Source of the DNA: GCA-2731375 sp002731375
GTDB taxonomy: Bacteria; Pseudomonadota; Alphaproteobacteria; GCA-2731375
Reading direction: 5' to 3'
Length of the DNA stretch: 64,000 nucleotides
Assembly (NCBI GenBank): GCA_030752605.1
Contig: JASMDX010000062.1
Coordinates: 62,001-126,000 of the forward strand
Position 1 is the stretch's first letter, and every line of letters starts with the position of its first letter. Position numbers and translations under genes: made by a program. Below are positions 8,862-18,077 of this stretch, one piece after another. The notes beneath the pieces are model-generated. The model made no database searches, was not told where the DNA came from, and saw only the letters and a list, made by a program, of their open reading frames with translations.

Positions 8862-11462
8862 TTACGCCGCTTCGATCAGGCGGTCGTTGATGGTCAGACC
8901 GTCCGTGGTGGCGGAAACGTTGAGGGTCTCGCCGTCGCCGATGGCACCTTCCAGGATCAGATTGGCTAGTGGATTTTGCAGCTGCCGCTGGATCGCCCGT
9001 TTCAAGGGACGGGCACCATAGACCGGGTCATAGCCGGCCTTGGCCAGCCAATCACGTGCCGCTGTATCCAGGGACAGCTCAAGCTGCCGGTCGGCCAACA
9101 GGCTGGCCAAATGACGCAGCTGGATATCCACGATACCGCCCATGTGTTCGCGGGCCAGACGGTGGAACAAAATGATCTCGTCCAGGCGATTGAGGAATTC
9201 CGGCCGAAAATGATGCTGCACCATGGCCATGACATCGCCACGGGCAGCCTCGGAACCCTCGCCATCGCCCAAGGCGGCAAGATGCTCTGCGCCCAGGTTG
9301 GAGGTCAGAACGATGATGGTGTTGGTGAAATCGACGGTGCGGCCCTGACCGTCGGTCATGCGGCCATCGTCCAGCACCTGCAGCAGCACGTTGAATACAT
9401 CGGCGTGGGCTTTTTCCACCTCGTCGAACAACACCACCTGATAGGGCCTCCGCCGCACCGCCTCGGTCAGGGCACCGCCTTCATCATAGCCGACGTATCC
9501 GGGCGGTGCGCCAATCAAGCGGGCCACGGCGTGCTTCTCCATATATTCCGACATGTCAATGCGGGTCATGGCGACTTCATCATCGAACAGGAATTCCGCC
9601 AGGGCCTTGCACAATTCAGTCTTGCCTACGCCAGTGGGGCCCAGGAACAAGAAGGAACCGATGGGGCGGGATGGATCCTGCAGCCCGGCGCGGGCCCGGC
9701 GCACGGCGTTGGAGACAGCGGACAGCGCCTCCTCCTGACCGATCACGCGGCCGCCAAGACGCCGTTCCATCGCCAGCAATTTGTCCCGTTCGCCGGCCAG
9801 CATTTTCTCCACCGGGATACCTGTCCAGCGGGCCACGACGGCGGCGATGTCTTCTTCGCCCACGACCTCGCGCAGCATTGCTGAATTGCCATTGCTGCCG
9901 TCGGACTCGGCCTCTTCAATACGCTTGACCAAGTCCGGAATGACGCCATAAGTCAGCTCCGACGCCTTGCCAAGATCGCCCTGGCGTTGTGCCGTATCGG
10001 CCTCCAGGCGGGCATGGTCGAGCTGTTCCTTCAACTCCTGCGCCTCGCCCAGTTTATCCTTTTCACCCTGCCAAGCGGCGGTCAGGGCGGTCGAACGCTC
10101 TTCCTGATTCGCCAACTCGCCCTCTAGCGTCTCCAGCCGGTCGCGGGAGGCATCATCATCCTCCTTCTTCAAGGCTTCGCGTTCGATCTTCATCTGGATA
10201 ATGCGCCGGTCGAGTTCGTCGATTTCCTCGGGCTTGGAATCCATCTCTATGCGAATGCGGCTGGCCGCTTCATCCATCAGATCAATGGCCTTGTCCGGCA
10301 GGAAACGGTCTGTGATATAGCGGTTCGACAGGGTCGCCGCGGCCACCAGGGCACCGTCCGAGATGCGAACGCCGTGATGCAATTCATACTTCTCGTTCAG
10401 GCCGCGCAGGATGGAAATAGTGTCCTCCACCGTTGGTTCCAACACCATGACGGGTTGGAACCGCCGGGCTAGGGCGGCATCTTTTTCAATATGCTTGCGG
10501 TATTCGTCCAACGTGGTGGCACCAACACAGTGCAACTCTCCCCGCGACAGGGCCGGCTTCAACAGGTTGGAGGCATCCATGGAGCCTTCCGCCGCACCGG
10601 CGCCGACCAGGGTATGCAATTCGTCAATGAACAGGACGATTTCGCCTTCCGCTGCCTCGACATCCGCCAGGACAGCTTTCAGGCGCTCCTCGAACTCGCC
10701 GCGAAACTTGGCACCTGCGATCAGGGCGCCGAGATCAAGCACCAGCAGGCTTTTGTTCTGAAGGCTTTCGGGCACGTCGCCATTCATGATGCGGATTGCC
10801 AAGCCTTCGACAATCGCCGTCTTGCCCACGCCCGGCTCACCGATCAACACCGGATTGTTCTTGGTCCGCCGTGAGAGCACCTGCACTGTGCGGCGGATCT
10901 CCTCGTCCCGGCCAATCACCGGATCCAACCCGCCCTCACGCGCGGCTTCAGTCAGATCACGGGCATATTTCTTCAAGGCATCGTAGGCGTTTTCCGCCGT
11001 GGCGCTGTCCGCTGTACGGCCTTTGCGCAGCTCATTGATGGCGGTGTTCAGATTTTGTGGCGTCACGCCAGCCTTTTCCAAGGCCGTGCCGGCTGGTGTG
11101 GAAGTCGCCAGGGCCAAGGCCAACAATAGCCGTTCGGCGGTAACGAAACTGTCGCCGGCCTTATCGGCAACTTGCTCGGCGGCTTCAAACAGGCGGGCTA
11201 TTTCAGGTGCCATGTACAATTGTCCAGCACCACTTCCCTCGACCTTGGGCATCTTGTCCAGAACGGCCTCATTGGCGGTCCGCGCCGCCTTCACATCACC
11301 GCCCGCCGCCGCGATCAACGAGGCAGCCATACCTTCCTCGTCATCAAGCAGAACCTTGAGCAGATGTTGCGGGGTAAATTGCTGATGGCCGGATCTTTGG
11401 GCCAGAGTTTGCGCCGCTTGCACGAAGCCACGGCTGCGTTCGGTATACTTTTCGAAATCCAT
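8862..11462 (-). CDS. clpB: ATP-dependent chaperone ClpB
   Basis: A 866-residue AAA+ disaggregase, the normal ClpB length. In order: an N-terminal Clp_N double repeat (residues 1-150), a first nucleotide-binding domain with GEPGVGKTAIVEG, a long coiled-coil M domain (about residues 400-540, rich in K, E and R), a second nucleotide-binding domain with GPTGVGKTELCKALAE, and the C-terminal ClpB domain. It extracts polypeptides from aggregates together with DnaK. It is transcribed alone, away from the MOSC gene, and has a candidate heat-shock promoter upstream. Confidence 0.98.
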   Translation of the reverse strand: MDFEKYTERSRGFVQAAQTLAQRSGHQQFTPQHLLKVLLDDEEGMAASLIAAAGGDVKAARTANEAVLDKMPKVEGSGAGQLYMAPEIARLFEAAEQVADKAGDSFVTAERLLLALALATSTPAGTALEKAGVTPQNLNTAINELRKGRTADSATAENAYDALKKYARDLTEAAREGGLDPVIGRDEEIRRTVQVLSRRTKNNPVLIGEPGVGKTAIVEGLAIRIMNGDVPESLQNKSLLVLDLGALIAGAKFRGEFEERLKAVLADVEAAEGEIVLFIDELHTLVGAGAAEGSMDASNLLKPALSRGELHCVGATTLDEYRKHIEKDAALARRFQPVMVLEPTVEDTISILRGLNEKYELHHGVRISDGALVAAATLSNRYITDRFLPDKAIDLMDEAASRIRIEMDSKPEEIDELDRRIIQMKIEREALKKEDDDASRDRLETLEGELANQEERSTALTAAWQGEKDKLGEAQELKEQLDHARLEADTAQRQGDLGKASELTYGVIPDLVKRIEEAESDGSNGNSAMLREVVGEEDIAAVVARWTGIPVEKMLAGERDKLLAMERRLGGRVIGQEEALSAVSNAVRRARAGLQDPSRPIGSFLFLGPTGVGKTELCKALAEFLFDDEVAMTRIDMSEYMEKHAVARLIGAPPGYVGYDEGGALTEAVRRRPYQVVLFDEVEKAHADVFNVLLQVLDDGRMTDGQGRTVDFTNTIIVLTSNLGAEHLAALGDGEGSEAARGDVMAMVQHHFRPEFLNRLDEIILFHRLAREHMGGIVDIQLRHLASLLADRQLELSLDTAARDWLAKAGYDPVYGARPLKRAIQRQLQNPLANLILEGAIGDGETLNVSATTDGLTINDRLIEAA

Positions 11463-11514
11463 TTTTTACATTCCTTTCAAGCGCGTCCCAGAGCAGCCTC
11501 TCCGTACACCCCGC

Positions 11515-11540
11515 ATATATGGGAACATACAATCGGCAAG
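11515..11540 (-). promoter_or_regulatory. Candidate sigma-32 (heat-shock) promoter for clpB
   Basis: Read on the minus strand, CTTGCC is followed after a short spacer by CCCATATAT, about 50 bases before the clpB start. This resembles the heat-shock consensus CTTGAAA / CCCCATNT, but the spacer is at the short limit and the -35 has mismatches. The assignment rests mainly on clpB normally being a sigma-32 gene. Confidence 0.35.
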
Positions 11541-11685
11541 CCTGCCATCAACGCCTTGCAGTCAATGCCCGGTCCTTCTATGAAGCAACCACGGCAGTCC
11601 ATAACATACTCTGAATATGGTGTTGCCGTCGCGCAACACAAGGCCCTATCACGTTGCAAAACAACAGTTTTTATTTGAGAAAATT

Positions 11686-12459
11686 ATGAGCCGTATCGCC
11701 CAAATCTTCCGTTATCCGGTCAAGGGATTAAGCCCGGAGCCAATGTCCAAGGCAGAACTGTCGCCGGGCCGGGCCATACCGTTAGACCGGGCCTTTGCCT
11801 TGGCCCATGGTTCGACCCAGTTCGATGCCGTCAATCCGAAGTTTCTGCCCAAGAGCAAATTCCTGATGCTGGCGCGGAATGAGCGCCTGGCCGCACTGCG
11901 TTGCCGCTATCATGACGAGAGCCAGGAGTTGGTCATCGAACGGGAAGGCAAACAGGTGGCCCGCGGCCGTCTTGATATGCCCGTGGGACGGCAGATGATC
12001 GAGCAGTTTTTTGCGGCCTATATGGGCGACGAAATGCGCGGCAGTCCAAAATTGTTGCGCGCGCGCAATCATACCTTTTCCGACATGCCGCGCCATTGCA
12101 TCTCGCTGATCAATATCTCCAGCCTGCGGGAGTTGGAGCGAGTGATGAAAACCCCTCTGGACCCGTTGCGCTTTCGCGCCAATCTGTATTTTGATACCGG
12201 CCAGCCCTGGCAGGAGTTCGATTGGTGCGCGGAAGGCGGCGGCGTGGACATCAAGATCGGTAACGAGGTCATGGTTCGGGCTTTTTCCAGAACCCAGCGC
12301 TGCGCCGCCACCAATGTGAACCTGGAAACCGCAAGCCGTGACGCCAACATACCGCTGCAACTGCAACAGGCGTTCGGCCATGCGGACATGGGCATCTATC
12401 TCGAAGTCATCCAGGGCGGCAGCATCAAACTTGGCAACACCGTAACACCAGCAGAATAA
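11686..12459 (+). CDS. MOSC domain-containing protein
   Basis: A 257-residue protein with the N-terminal MOSC beta-barrel opening (IAQIFRYPVKGLSPEPMS) and a C-terminal MOSC domain whose conserved cysteine lies in RTQRCAATNVN. MOSC proteins bind sulfur or molybdenum cofactor, as in the C-terminal part of Moco sulfurase and in YcbX/YiiM. In-frame upstream starts exist from 11617, but the ATG at 11686 places the conserved IFRYPVKGL at the expected distance from the N-terminus. The gene faces away from clpB and ends 12 bases before the convergent DUF4167 gene. The substrate is unknown; a role in molybdoenzyme-based detoxification is an inference from the family. Confidence 0.82.
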   Translation: MSRIAQIFRYPVKGLSPEPMSKAELSPGRAIPLDRAFALAHGSTQFDAVNPKFLPKSKFLMLARNERLAALRCRYHDESQELVIEREGKQVARGRLDMPVGRQMIEQFFAAYMGDEMRGSPKLLRARNHTFSDMPRHCISLINISSLRELERVMKTPLDPLRFRANLYFDTGQPWQEFDWCAEGGGVDIKIGNEVMVRAFSRTQRCAATNVNLETASRDANIPLQLQQAFGHADMGIYLEVIQGGSIKLGNTVTPAE

Positions 12460-12471
12460 AGTGGAAGTGGT

Positions 12472-13290
12472 TTAGTTAGATTCGACATCCTCAGTGACGA
12501 CGGCACCAGCCGGAGCCGGCGTTTCGCTCTCCGCGGCAATCGCTTCTGGGGCCGCTTCTGGGGTTGCCTCGGATACCGGGGATTCGGCGACCTCAGGCGC
12601 CGGTACAGGGCGGCGGCGCGGTCGCTGGCGAGGCGCGGCATCCGGGCCATCGTTATCTTGATTGTCTTTCCTTTGCCGGCCCCGGCCATTGGCGCCGCGC
12701 GCCTTGCGGCCGCTTTCCGACATGGCCGCCAATTCCGCCGGGTTCATGGGTGCGGAAGGTTGATCCTCGCCGTCCCCGGAATGCGCTTCCCCTACGAAAG
12801 GTGTCGATACTACTTCCGCGCCAGAACTCGTATTGGCGTCCGTATTCGTATCGCCATCGTCGTCCAGGCTTTCCGTGGCGGCGACAACTTTTGCCTCTTC
12901 TTCCGCCGCGCCATCGTCTCCGTTGGTTTTTCCGCCATCACTCTCGGTGGCCGTATTATCGTTGCCACGGCCACCGCGGGACTGCTGTCCCCGGCCCCGG
13001 TTGTCGCGCTGCTGATCGCCTTCACCAACCTGTTGCTGCTGCTGTTTATTGGCCTGCACCAGGCGGTAATAATGCTCCGCGTGCTGGAAGAAATTTTCCG
13101 CCGCGACGCGATCGCCCGACAACACCGCATCGCGGCCCAACGCCATGTATTTGTCATACACCGCCGACGCCGTACCCCGGACCTTAATGTCCGGTCCGCT
13201 GCTGTCATAGCTTCGATTTGGGGAGTTGTTAAACCCCCTGCGACCGCTGGGACGGCCACGTCCCCTTCTTTGGGGTCCGCTCTGTCTCAT
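12472..13290 (-). CDS. DUF4167 domain-containing protein
   Basis: A 272-residue protein starting with a basic, RG-rich stretch (QRRGRGRPSGRRG) followed by the conserved DUF4167 domain: VRGTASAVYDKYMALGRDA and AAENFFQHAEHYYRL, roughly residues 35-80. The rest is low-complexity, rich in Q, N, D, E, A and P, and probably disordered. The family is nearly confined to Alphaproteobacteria, lies next to prmC/prfA, and has no established function; the RG-rich N-terminus suggests, without proving, RNA binding. It may be co-transcribed with prmC-prfA across the 379-base spacer or have its own promoter there. Confidence 0.85.
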   Translation of the reverse strand: MRQSGPQRRGRGRPSGRRGFNNSPNRSYDSSGPDIKVRGTASAVYDKYMALGRDAVLSGDRVAAENFFQHAEHYYRLVQANKQQQQQVGEGDQQRDNRGRGQQSRGGRGNDNTATESDGGKTNGDDGAAEEEAKVVAATESLDDDGDTNTDANTSSGAEVVSTPFVGEAHSGDGEDQPSAPMNPAELAAMSESGRKARGANGRGRQRKDNQDNDGPDAAPRQRPRRRPVPAPEVAESPVSEATPEAAPEAIAAESETPAPAGAVVTEDVESN

Positions 13291-13669
13291 AGCACCGTCT
13301 TGAGTTGTGTCTACAATTCGAACGCCAATTCAAGATTCCCAAGATCTACACATCAGCCGGGTTGTCTTAAGCAAATAATCTTAAACAGGTATTCCAACCC
13401 CGACCCACCCGCTGGATTGCCAGCAGCGGATCTTTCGCCAACGCCTTCAATCGAAATAAGACATGCCATTTGCGTTCAGGTTGTCTGTATTATGCTGGCC
13501 TAAAATTATGGGCCTCAGATTTCCAGACTGCAATGTGGGTATGTCTCTTGGGAACCGCCCGTCCCGTCACGACAGAGTTCCAACTGATCGCGATGGCCGT
13601 TCCTTGCCGTTCACCAGTGAACCTAGCCCCTGACGACACAAAAACCAACCCTTTTTTTAACATACGCTT
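13291..13669. other. 379-base intergenic region between prmC and the DUF4167 gene
   Basis: No convincing gene was seen; the plus-strand frames here are short and run into the antisense of prmC. A perfect 14-base palindrome GTTCACCAGTGAAC lies at 13609-13622, and a run of seven T (plus strand) lies near 13652. The region probably carries the promoter and leader of the DUF4167 gene, but no clear -35/-10 pair stands out. Confidence 0.5.
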
Positions 13670-14560
13670 TTACGCAGGGGCGGATACAACCAGGCAGCGT
13701 TCCACCCCGGCCAGATCGGCATGGCAACTTTCAACGGCCAAGCCGGACATTGTCAGGATCTGTTTCAGGTCCGAAGTCTGCCCCTGGCCGTACTCGAGAA
13801 CCGCCCGCCCGCCTGGCCGCAGCAACCGCCCCAGGTCCGGCACCAGGGCGCGGTAGGCCGCCAAACCATCACCGCCGCCGTCCAGCGCCAAGCATGGATC
13901 ATGACAACGCACTTCGGGCGCCAAGCCGGCAATGTCGGCGGAGGCGATGTAGGGCGGGTTGGAAACTATCATATCAAAGCGCCCCCAAGGCCCCCCAGCC
14001 AAGCCCGTGCCCCAATCACCGGCCATGAAACTGCTTCTAACGGCAAGATCCAGCGCGCAGGCATTCCGGCGGGCCTGGCGGGCGGCGGCGGGAGAGATAT
14101 CAACACCCAGACCACGGGCCCGTGGCCGCTCCACCAACAGGGCCAACAGCAAACAGCCCGAACCGGTACCGAAATCGGCAATCTCATACGGCGCATTCTT
14201 GTCAGGCAATTGCGCCAAGGCTGCTTCAACAATGGTTTCGCTGTCGGGGCGGGGGTCGAGCACTGACGGCCCAATGCCCAGATCCAGGCTCCAAAACTGC
14301 TGCCGGCCCAACAGACGCGAAACCGGCTGGCGCGCGGCGCGTGCCGTGACCAGCTTTGTAAAAGTCTGGGTTTCCACGGCATTCAGTCGTCGCTCGGCAT
14401 CCCGGACAAGGGTCAGACGGTCGCCTCCGACGGTATGCGCCAACAAGAGCGCAGCATCCAGCATGGCGTCCTCGACGCCGGCGTCCCGCAATTTCCGGCC
14501 GGCCGTAGCCAGGGCCTGGCGCAAGGTTAAATCTGATGGAAACTCGTTGTCATCAGCCAT
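13670..14560 (-). CDS. prmC: Release factor glutamine methyltransferase PrmC
   Basis: A 296-residue S-adenosylmethionine-dependent enzyme that methylates the glutamine of the GGQ motif in release factors. An N-terminal helical domain (residues 1-90) is followed by a Rossmann methyltransferase with ADFGTGSGCLLLALL and the catalytic NPPYIASADI. Its start overlaps the 3' end of prfA by eight bases, so enzyme and substrate are translationally coupled, the usual arrangement. Confidence 0.96.
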   Translation of the reverse strand: MADDNEFPSDLTLRQALATAGRKLRDAGVEDAMLDAALLLAHTVGGDRLTLVRDAERRLNAVETQTFTKLVTARAARQPVSRLLGRQQFWSLDLGIGPSVLDPRPDSETIVEAALAQLPDKNAPYEIADFGTGSGCLLLALLVERPRARGLGVDISPAAARQARRNACALDLAVRSSFMAGDWGTGLAGGPWGRFDMIVSNPPYIASADIAGLAPEVRCHDPCLALDGGGDGLAAYRALVPDLGRLLRPGGRAVLEYGQGQTSDLKQILTMSGLAVESCHADLAGVERCLVVSAPA

Positions 14561-15632
14561 GATCTTCTAGATCGGTCAGCAGACTTGCCTGATGATCCGC
14601 GATCAGGGCGTCCACCACTTCGTCCACCGCTTCGCCGCTCATCATCTTTTCCAGCTTATACAGGGTCAGATTGATACGGTGATCGGTGACCCGGCCTTGG
14701 GGAAAATTATAGGTGCGGATGCGTTCGGAGCGGTCGCCGCTGCCAACCTGTTCCTTCCGGGATGAGGCGCGTTCGCCCTCGACCTTTTGCCGTTCGGCAT
14801 CATACAGGCGTGCGCGCAGGACCTTCATGGCCTTGGCCCGGTTCTTGTGTTGCGACTTGTTATCCTGGCATTGCACCACGACCCCGGTCGGCAGATGCGT
14901 GATGCGAATGGCCGAGTCCGTTTTGTTTACGTGCTGGCCGCCGGCGCCCTGGGCGCGATAGGTATCCACGCGCAGGTCGGATGGATTGACCTCGATATCC
15001 ACCTCCTCGGCCTCGGGCAGCACGGCGACGGTGGCAGCGGAGGTATGGATGCGGCCCTGGGACTCGGTTTCAGGCACCCGTTGCACTCGGTGCACGCCAG
15101 ATTCAAACTTCAGCTTGGCGAACACGCCCCGGCCCATGATCGAAGCCACAGCGTCGCGGATCCCGCCCAGATCGGACTCGCTCATGTCCATCAACTCGAA
15201 TTTCCAGCCGTTGATCTCGGCATAACGTTGATACATGCGCAGGAGGTCCGCCGCAAACAGGGCTGCTTCATCGCCCCCCGTGCCAGCCCGTACTTCCAAT
15301 ATGGCGTTCTTGGTGTCGGCGGCATCCCTGGGCAGCATGGCGATTCGCAAAGCGCCTTCCAATGCGGGCAGCCGCTCCCGCGCTGCTGCCATTTCCTCCG
15401 TTGCCAGCTCTCGCATTTCGGCGTCACTGTCAGGGTCGTCCACCATGCCGCCCAAATCGGCGATTTCCATGCGCAGATCGCGCACCGCCTGGGCCGTCTT
15501 GGCGACCGGCGACAATTCCGCATATTCCTTCGACAGGCGCACGAAATCGTCGCTCGCGCCACCCTCGGCCATAGTGGCTTCAAGCTCTGCCAGACGCTTC
15601 AGGATGCTGTCTATTTGTTCTTCACCGATCAT
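14553..15632 (-). CDS. prfA: Peptide chain release factor 1
   Basis: A 359-residue class I release factor for UAA and UAG codons. The peptidyl-hydrolysis loop YRAQGAGGQHVNKTDSA carries GGQ, methylated by PrmC. The codon-recognition tripeptide appears as PET in RVPETESQGR, a PxT variant of the usual PAT of RF1. It overlaps the upstream hisS by four bases (ATGA) and the downstream prmC by eight. Confidence 0.97.
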   Translation of the reverse strand: MIGEEQIDSILKRLAELEATMAEGGASDDFVRLSKEYAELSPVAKTAQAVRDLRMEIADLGGMVDDPDSDAEMRELATEEMAAARERLPALEGALRIAMLPRDAADTKNAILEVRAGTGGDEAALFAADLLRMYQRYAEINGWKFELMDMSESDLGGIRDAVASIMGRGVFAKLKFESGVHRVQRVPETESQGRIHTSAATVAVLPEAEEVDIEVNPSDLRVDTYRAQGAGGQHVNKTDSAIRITHLPTGVVVQCQDNKSQHKNRAKAMKVLRARLYDAERQKVEGERASSRKEQVGSGDRSERIRTYNFPQGRVTDHRINLTLYKLEKMMSGEAVDEVVDALIADHQASLLTDLEDHG

Positions 15633-16876
15633 GGGGTTAATTTTCGCAGATGCACGGCTATGTCGTCCAGGGCAACGTCCTGCTGGCCGCCGCCATCAAG
15701 ATCCCGCAGGGTGACGACACCCTTGGCGATTTCATCGTCGCCCAGAATCAATGCTGCCCTTGCATTCTGCTTGTTGGCCCGCTTCAGACGCCGGCTAAGG
15801 TTGCCGCGAAACGCCATATCCACCGTGAAACCATCCCGGCGCAGGCCATGGCATAGTTTCAGCGCCAGACGTTCCGCCGCATCCCCCATGGGCACGAACG
15901 CGATGGGACGGACAGGCGCGGGTGCATGAGCTGCCAGCATGCCAAGGCGTTCAATCCCCCCGGCCCAGCCAATTCCAGGCGTGGGCGGTCCGCCCAGCAT
16001 TTTGATAAGGCCGTCATAGCGCCCGCCCGCGATCACCGCACCCTGGGCACCCAGGGCATTGGTGACGAATTCAAAGGTAGTATGGGTGTAATAATCCAGG
16101 CCGCGCACCAGGTGCTGGTTGAGATTATATCCGATACCAAGCGTATCCAGACCCTCGCAAACAGCGGCAAAGAAATCAGCGGACGCGGGATTTAGGAATT
16201 CCGCCATCAAGGGGGCGCCGGCGGCGATTTCCCGGTCGCCGTCATCCTTGGAATCAAGGATACGCAACGGATTGCGGCCCAGCCTATCGACACTGTCTTC
16301 GGAAAGTTTATCCTTGTGATCGGAAAAATAAGCCACCAGGGCATCGCGGTACACTAGCCGGCTTTCCGGATCGCCCAGGGTATTCAGTTCCAACACACAG
16401 GCGCCCAGAATGCCAAGGTCGTGAAGAATTTCCGCACCCAGGGTGATGATCTCGATATCCGCGCCAGGGCCTTCCACGCCCAGGATCTCCGCATCAATCT
16501 GATGGAACTGGCGCTGCCGGCCTTTTTGCGGCCGTTCATATCGAAAAGCCGGGCCATGGGCGAAAAACTTCAACGGCAGGTTCTGTTGCATACCGCCCGA
16601 AATAAAGGCGCGGCAAATGCCGGCGGTAAATTCCGGGCGCAAGCTGATATCCTCGCCGCCGTTGTCAGTGAAGGAGTACATTTCCTTGCGCACCACATCC
16701 GAGCCCCCGCCCATGGTGCGGACGAACACGGGGGTAAATTCAAAGATCGGCGGATCGATATCCTCGAAACCAAAGCGCAGGGCGCAGTCACGCGCCGCCG
16801 CGACAACATAATTGTGCGCAGCCGCCGTCTCGCCGACCAGATCGTGGGTGCCGCGCACCGATTGTATCTTCGCCAT
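15629..16876 (-). CDS. hisS: Histidyl-tRNA synthetase
   Basis: A 415-residue class II aminoacyl-tRNA synthetase of the usual bacterial length. Visible are the N-terminal IQSVRGTHDLVG, motif 2 (FRYERPQKGRQRQFHQID), the histidine-specific motif GLDYYTHTTFEF, AGGRYDGL, and the C-terminal anticodon-binding domain (about residues 325-415). It sits between ispG (six-base gap) and prfA (four-base overlap) in one operon. Confidence 0.97.
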   Translation of the reverse strand: MAKIQSVRGTHDLVGETAAAHNYVVAAARDCALRFGFEDIDPPIFEFTPVFVRTMGGGSDVVRKEMYSFTDNGGEDISLRPEFTAGICRAFISGGMQQNLPLKFFAHGPAFRYERPQKGRQRQFHQIDAEILGVEGPGADIEIITLGAEILHDLGILGACVLELNTLGDPESRLVYRDALVAYFSDHKDKLSEDSVDRLGRNPLRILDSKDDGDREIAAGAPLMAEFLNPASADFFAAVCEGLDTLGIGYNLNQHLVRGLDYYTHTTFEFVTNALGAQGAVIAGGRYDGLIKMLGGPPTPGIGWAGGIERLGMLAAHAPAPVRPIAFVPMGDAAERLALKLCHGLRRDGFTVDMAFRGNLSRRLKRANKQNARAALILGDDEIAKGVVTLRDLDGGGQQDVALDDIAVHLRKLTP

Positions 16877-16882
16877 ACTGAA

Positions 16883-17989
16883 TTACTCCGCCGCCGCGGC
16901 ATGCAATTCCGCGATTTTTTTTTCCACCAGATCTACCACATGATCGACAAAACCTTCGTCTCCGATCTTGTGATCAGCGACACCGCTTAGATACACCATA
17001 TGGGTGCCCCGGCCACCACCCGTGACGCCGATATCGGTTTCTTTTGCCTCTCCCGGTCCGTTGACCACACAGCCCATGATGGACAGGGTCATGGGTGTCG
17101 CGATATGGGCCAGGCGCTGCTCCAACGCCTCCACCGTTTTGATCACGGGGAAGGCTTGCCGGGCACAAGAGGGGCAACTGACAATGGAAACGCCACGATG
17201 GCGCAGACCAAGAGATTTTAGAATTTCAAAGCCGGCGTGGATTTCCTCGACCGGATCAGCGGAAAGCGAGACCCGGATCGTATCGCCAATTCCTGCCCAC
17301 AACAGGTGGCCCAGGCCAATCGAAGATTTGACAGTGCCGCCGCGCAGGGCACCAGCCTCAGTAATACCCAGATGCAGGGGATAGTCACAGACCTCGGCCA
17401 AGGACTGATAGGCGGCGACGGAAAGGAATACATCCGATGCCTTGACCGAGATTTTGAAATCCTCGAAATTATTGTCTTCCAACAAGCGGGCATGGTTCAG
17501 GGCGCTTTCTACCATGGCCTCCGGACAGGGCTCGCCATACCGCTCCAGCAGTTCTTTTTCCAGGCTGCCGGCATTGACGCCGATACGCATGGAACAGCCG
17601 TTGGCACGCGCCGCATGGACCACTTCACGCACCCGGCTTTCGGCACCAATATTGCCGGGATTGATGCGCAAACAGGCCGCGCCATTGTCCGCAGCCTCTA
17701 ATGCCCGGCGATAATGAAAATGAATATCAGCGATGATCGGCACAGTAGTCTGATCGACAATTTGGTGCAACGCCGCCGAGGATGCCTCGTCCGGACAGGA
17801 AACGCGGACAATATCGGCGCCAGCCACTTCCAGCGCATGGATTTGCGCCACGGTGGCGGGCACATCATGGGTCAGCGTCGTGGTCATGGACTGCACGGTG
17901 ATCGGGGCATTGCCGCCCACGGCAACGTCGCCGACCATAACTTGGCGGCAGGCGCGGCGGTGAATATCGCGATAGGGACGCAGGCTCAT
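16883..17989 (-). CDS. ispG: 4-hydroxy-3-methylbut-2-en-1-yl diphosphate synthase IspG
   Basis: A 368-residue 4Fe-4S enzyme of the methylerythritol phosphate pathway that reductively opens MEcPP to HMBPP. The TIM-barrel part begins VMVGDVAVGGNAPITVQSMT. The cluster cysteines lie in VSCPSCARQAF and in IMGCVVNGPGEAKETDIG, with the glutamate ligand expected in the latter stretch. The pathway supplies isopentenyl diphosphate, including for undecaprenyl phosphate used by the mraY/murG steps encoded further along. Confidence 0.97.
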   Translation of the reverse strand: MSLRPYRDIHRRACRQVMVGDVAVGGNAPITVQSMTTTLTHDVPATVAQIHALEVAGADIVRVSCPDEASSAALHQIVDQTTVPIIADIHFHYRRALEAADNGAACLRINPGNIGAESRVREVVHAARANGCSMRIGVNAGSLEKELLERYGEPCPEAMVESALNHARLLEDNNFEDFKISVKASDVFLSVAAYQSLAEVCDYPLHLGITEAGALRGGTVKSSIGLGHLLWAGIGDTIRVSLSADPVEEIHAGFEILKSLGLRHRGVSIVSCPSCARQAFPVIKTVEALEQRLAHIATPMTLSIMGCVVNGPGEAKETDIGVTGGGRGTHMVYLSGVADHKIGDEGFVDHVVDLVEKKIAELHAAAAE

Positions 17990-18008
17990 GGAATGGCGCT
18001 CATATTTT

Positions 18009-18040
18009 CTGGCCGGTCAACACAGCCGTGGACCGGTCAG
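18009..18040. other. Hairpin in the rodZ-ispG spacer
   Basis: CTGGCCGGTC at 18009-18018 and GACCGGTCAG at 18031-18040 pair in nine of ten positions, and CAC/GTG inside extends the stem. No T-run follows on the minus strand, so it is not a classical terminator. It sits 20 bases before the ispG start codon and could be a 5' mRNA structure or processing site. Confidence 0.35.
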
Positions 18041-18077
18041 AGATGCAATAGCAATAATTTGCTGTCGATAAAAGGCC

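Noticed and set aside
8976..9884. A 302-codon plus-strand frame opposite clpB, and similar long frames opposite the acyl-CoA dehydrogenase (2765-3754) and FtsZ (26800-28164)
   Set aside because: They are antisense shadows produced by high-GC codon bias; their sequences are low-complexity and have no recognisable domains, while the opposite strand encodes complete known proteins.
12658..13503. A 281-codon plus-strand frame rich in hydrophobic residues opposite the DUF4167 gene
   Set aside because: It is the complement of the low-complexity A/E/D/Q-rich region; the hydrophobic look comes from reading that repeat-like coding sequence backwards.
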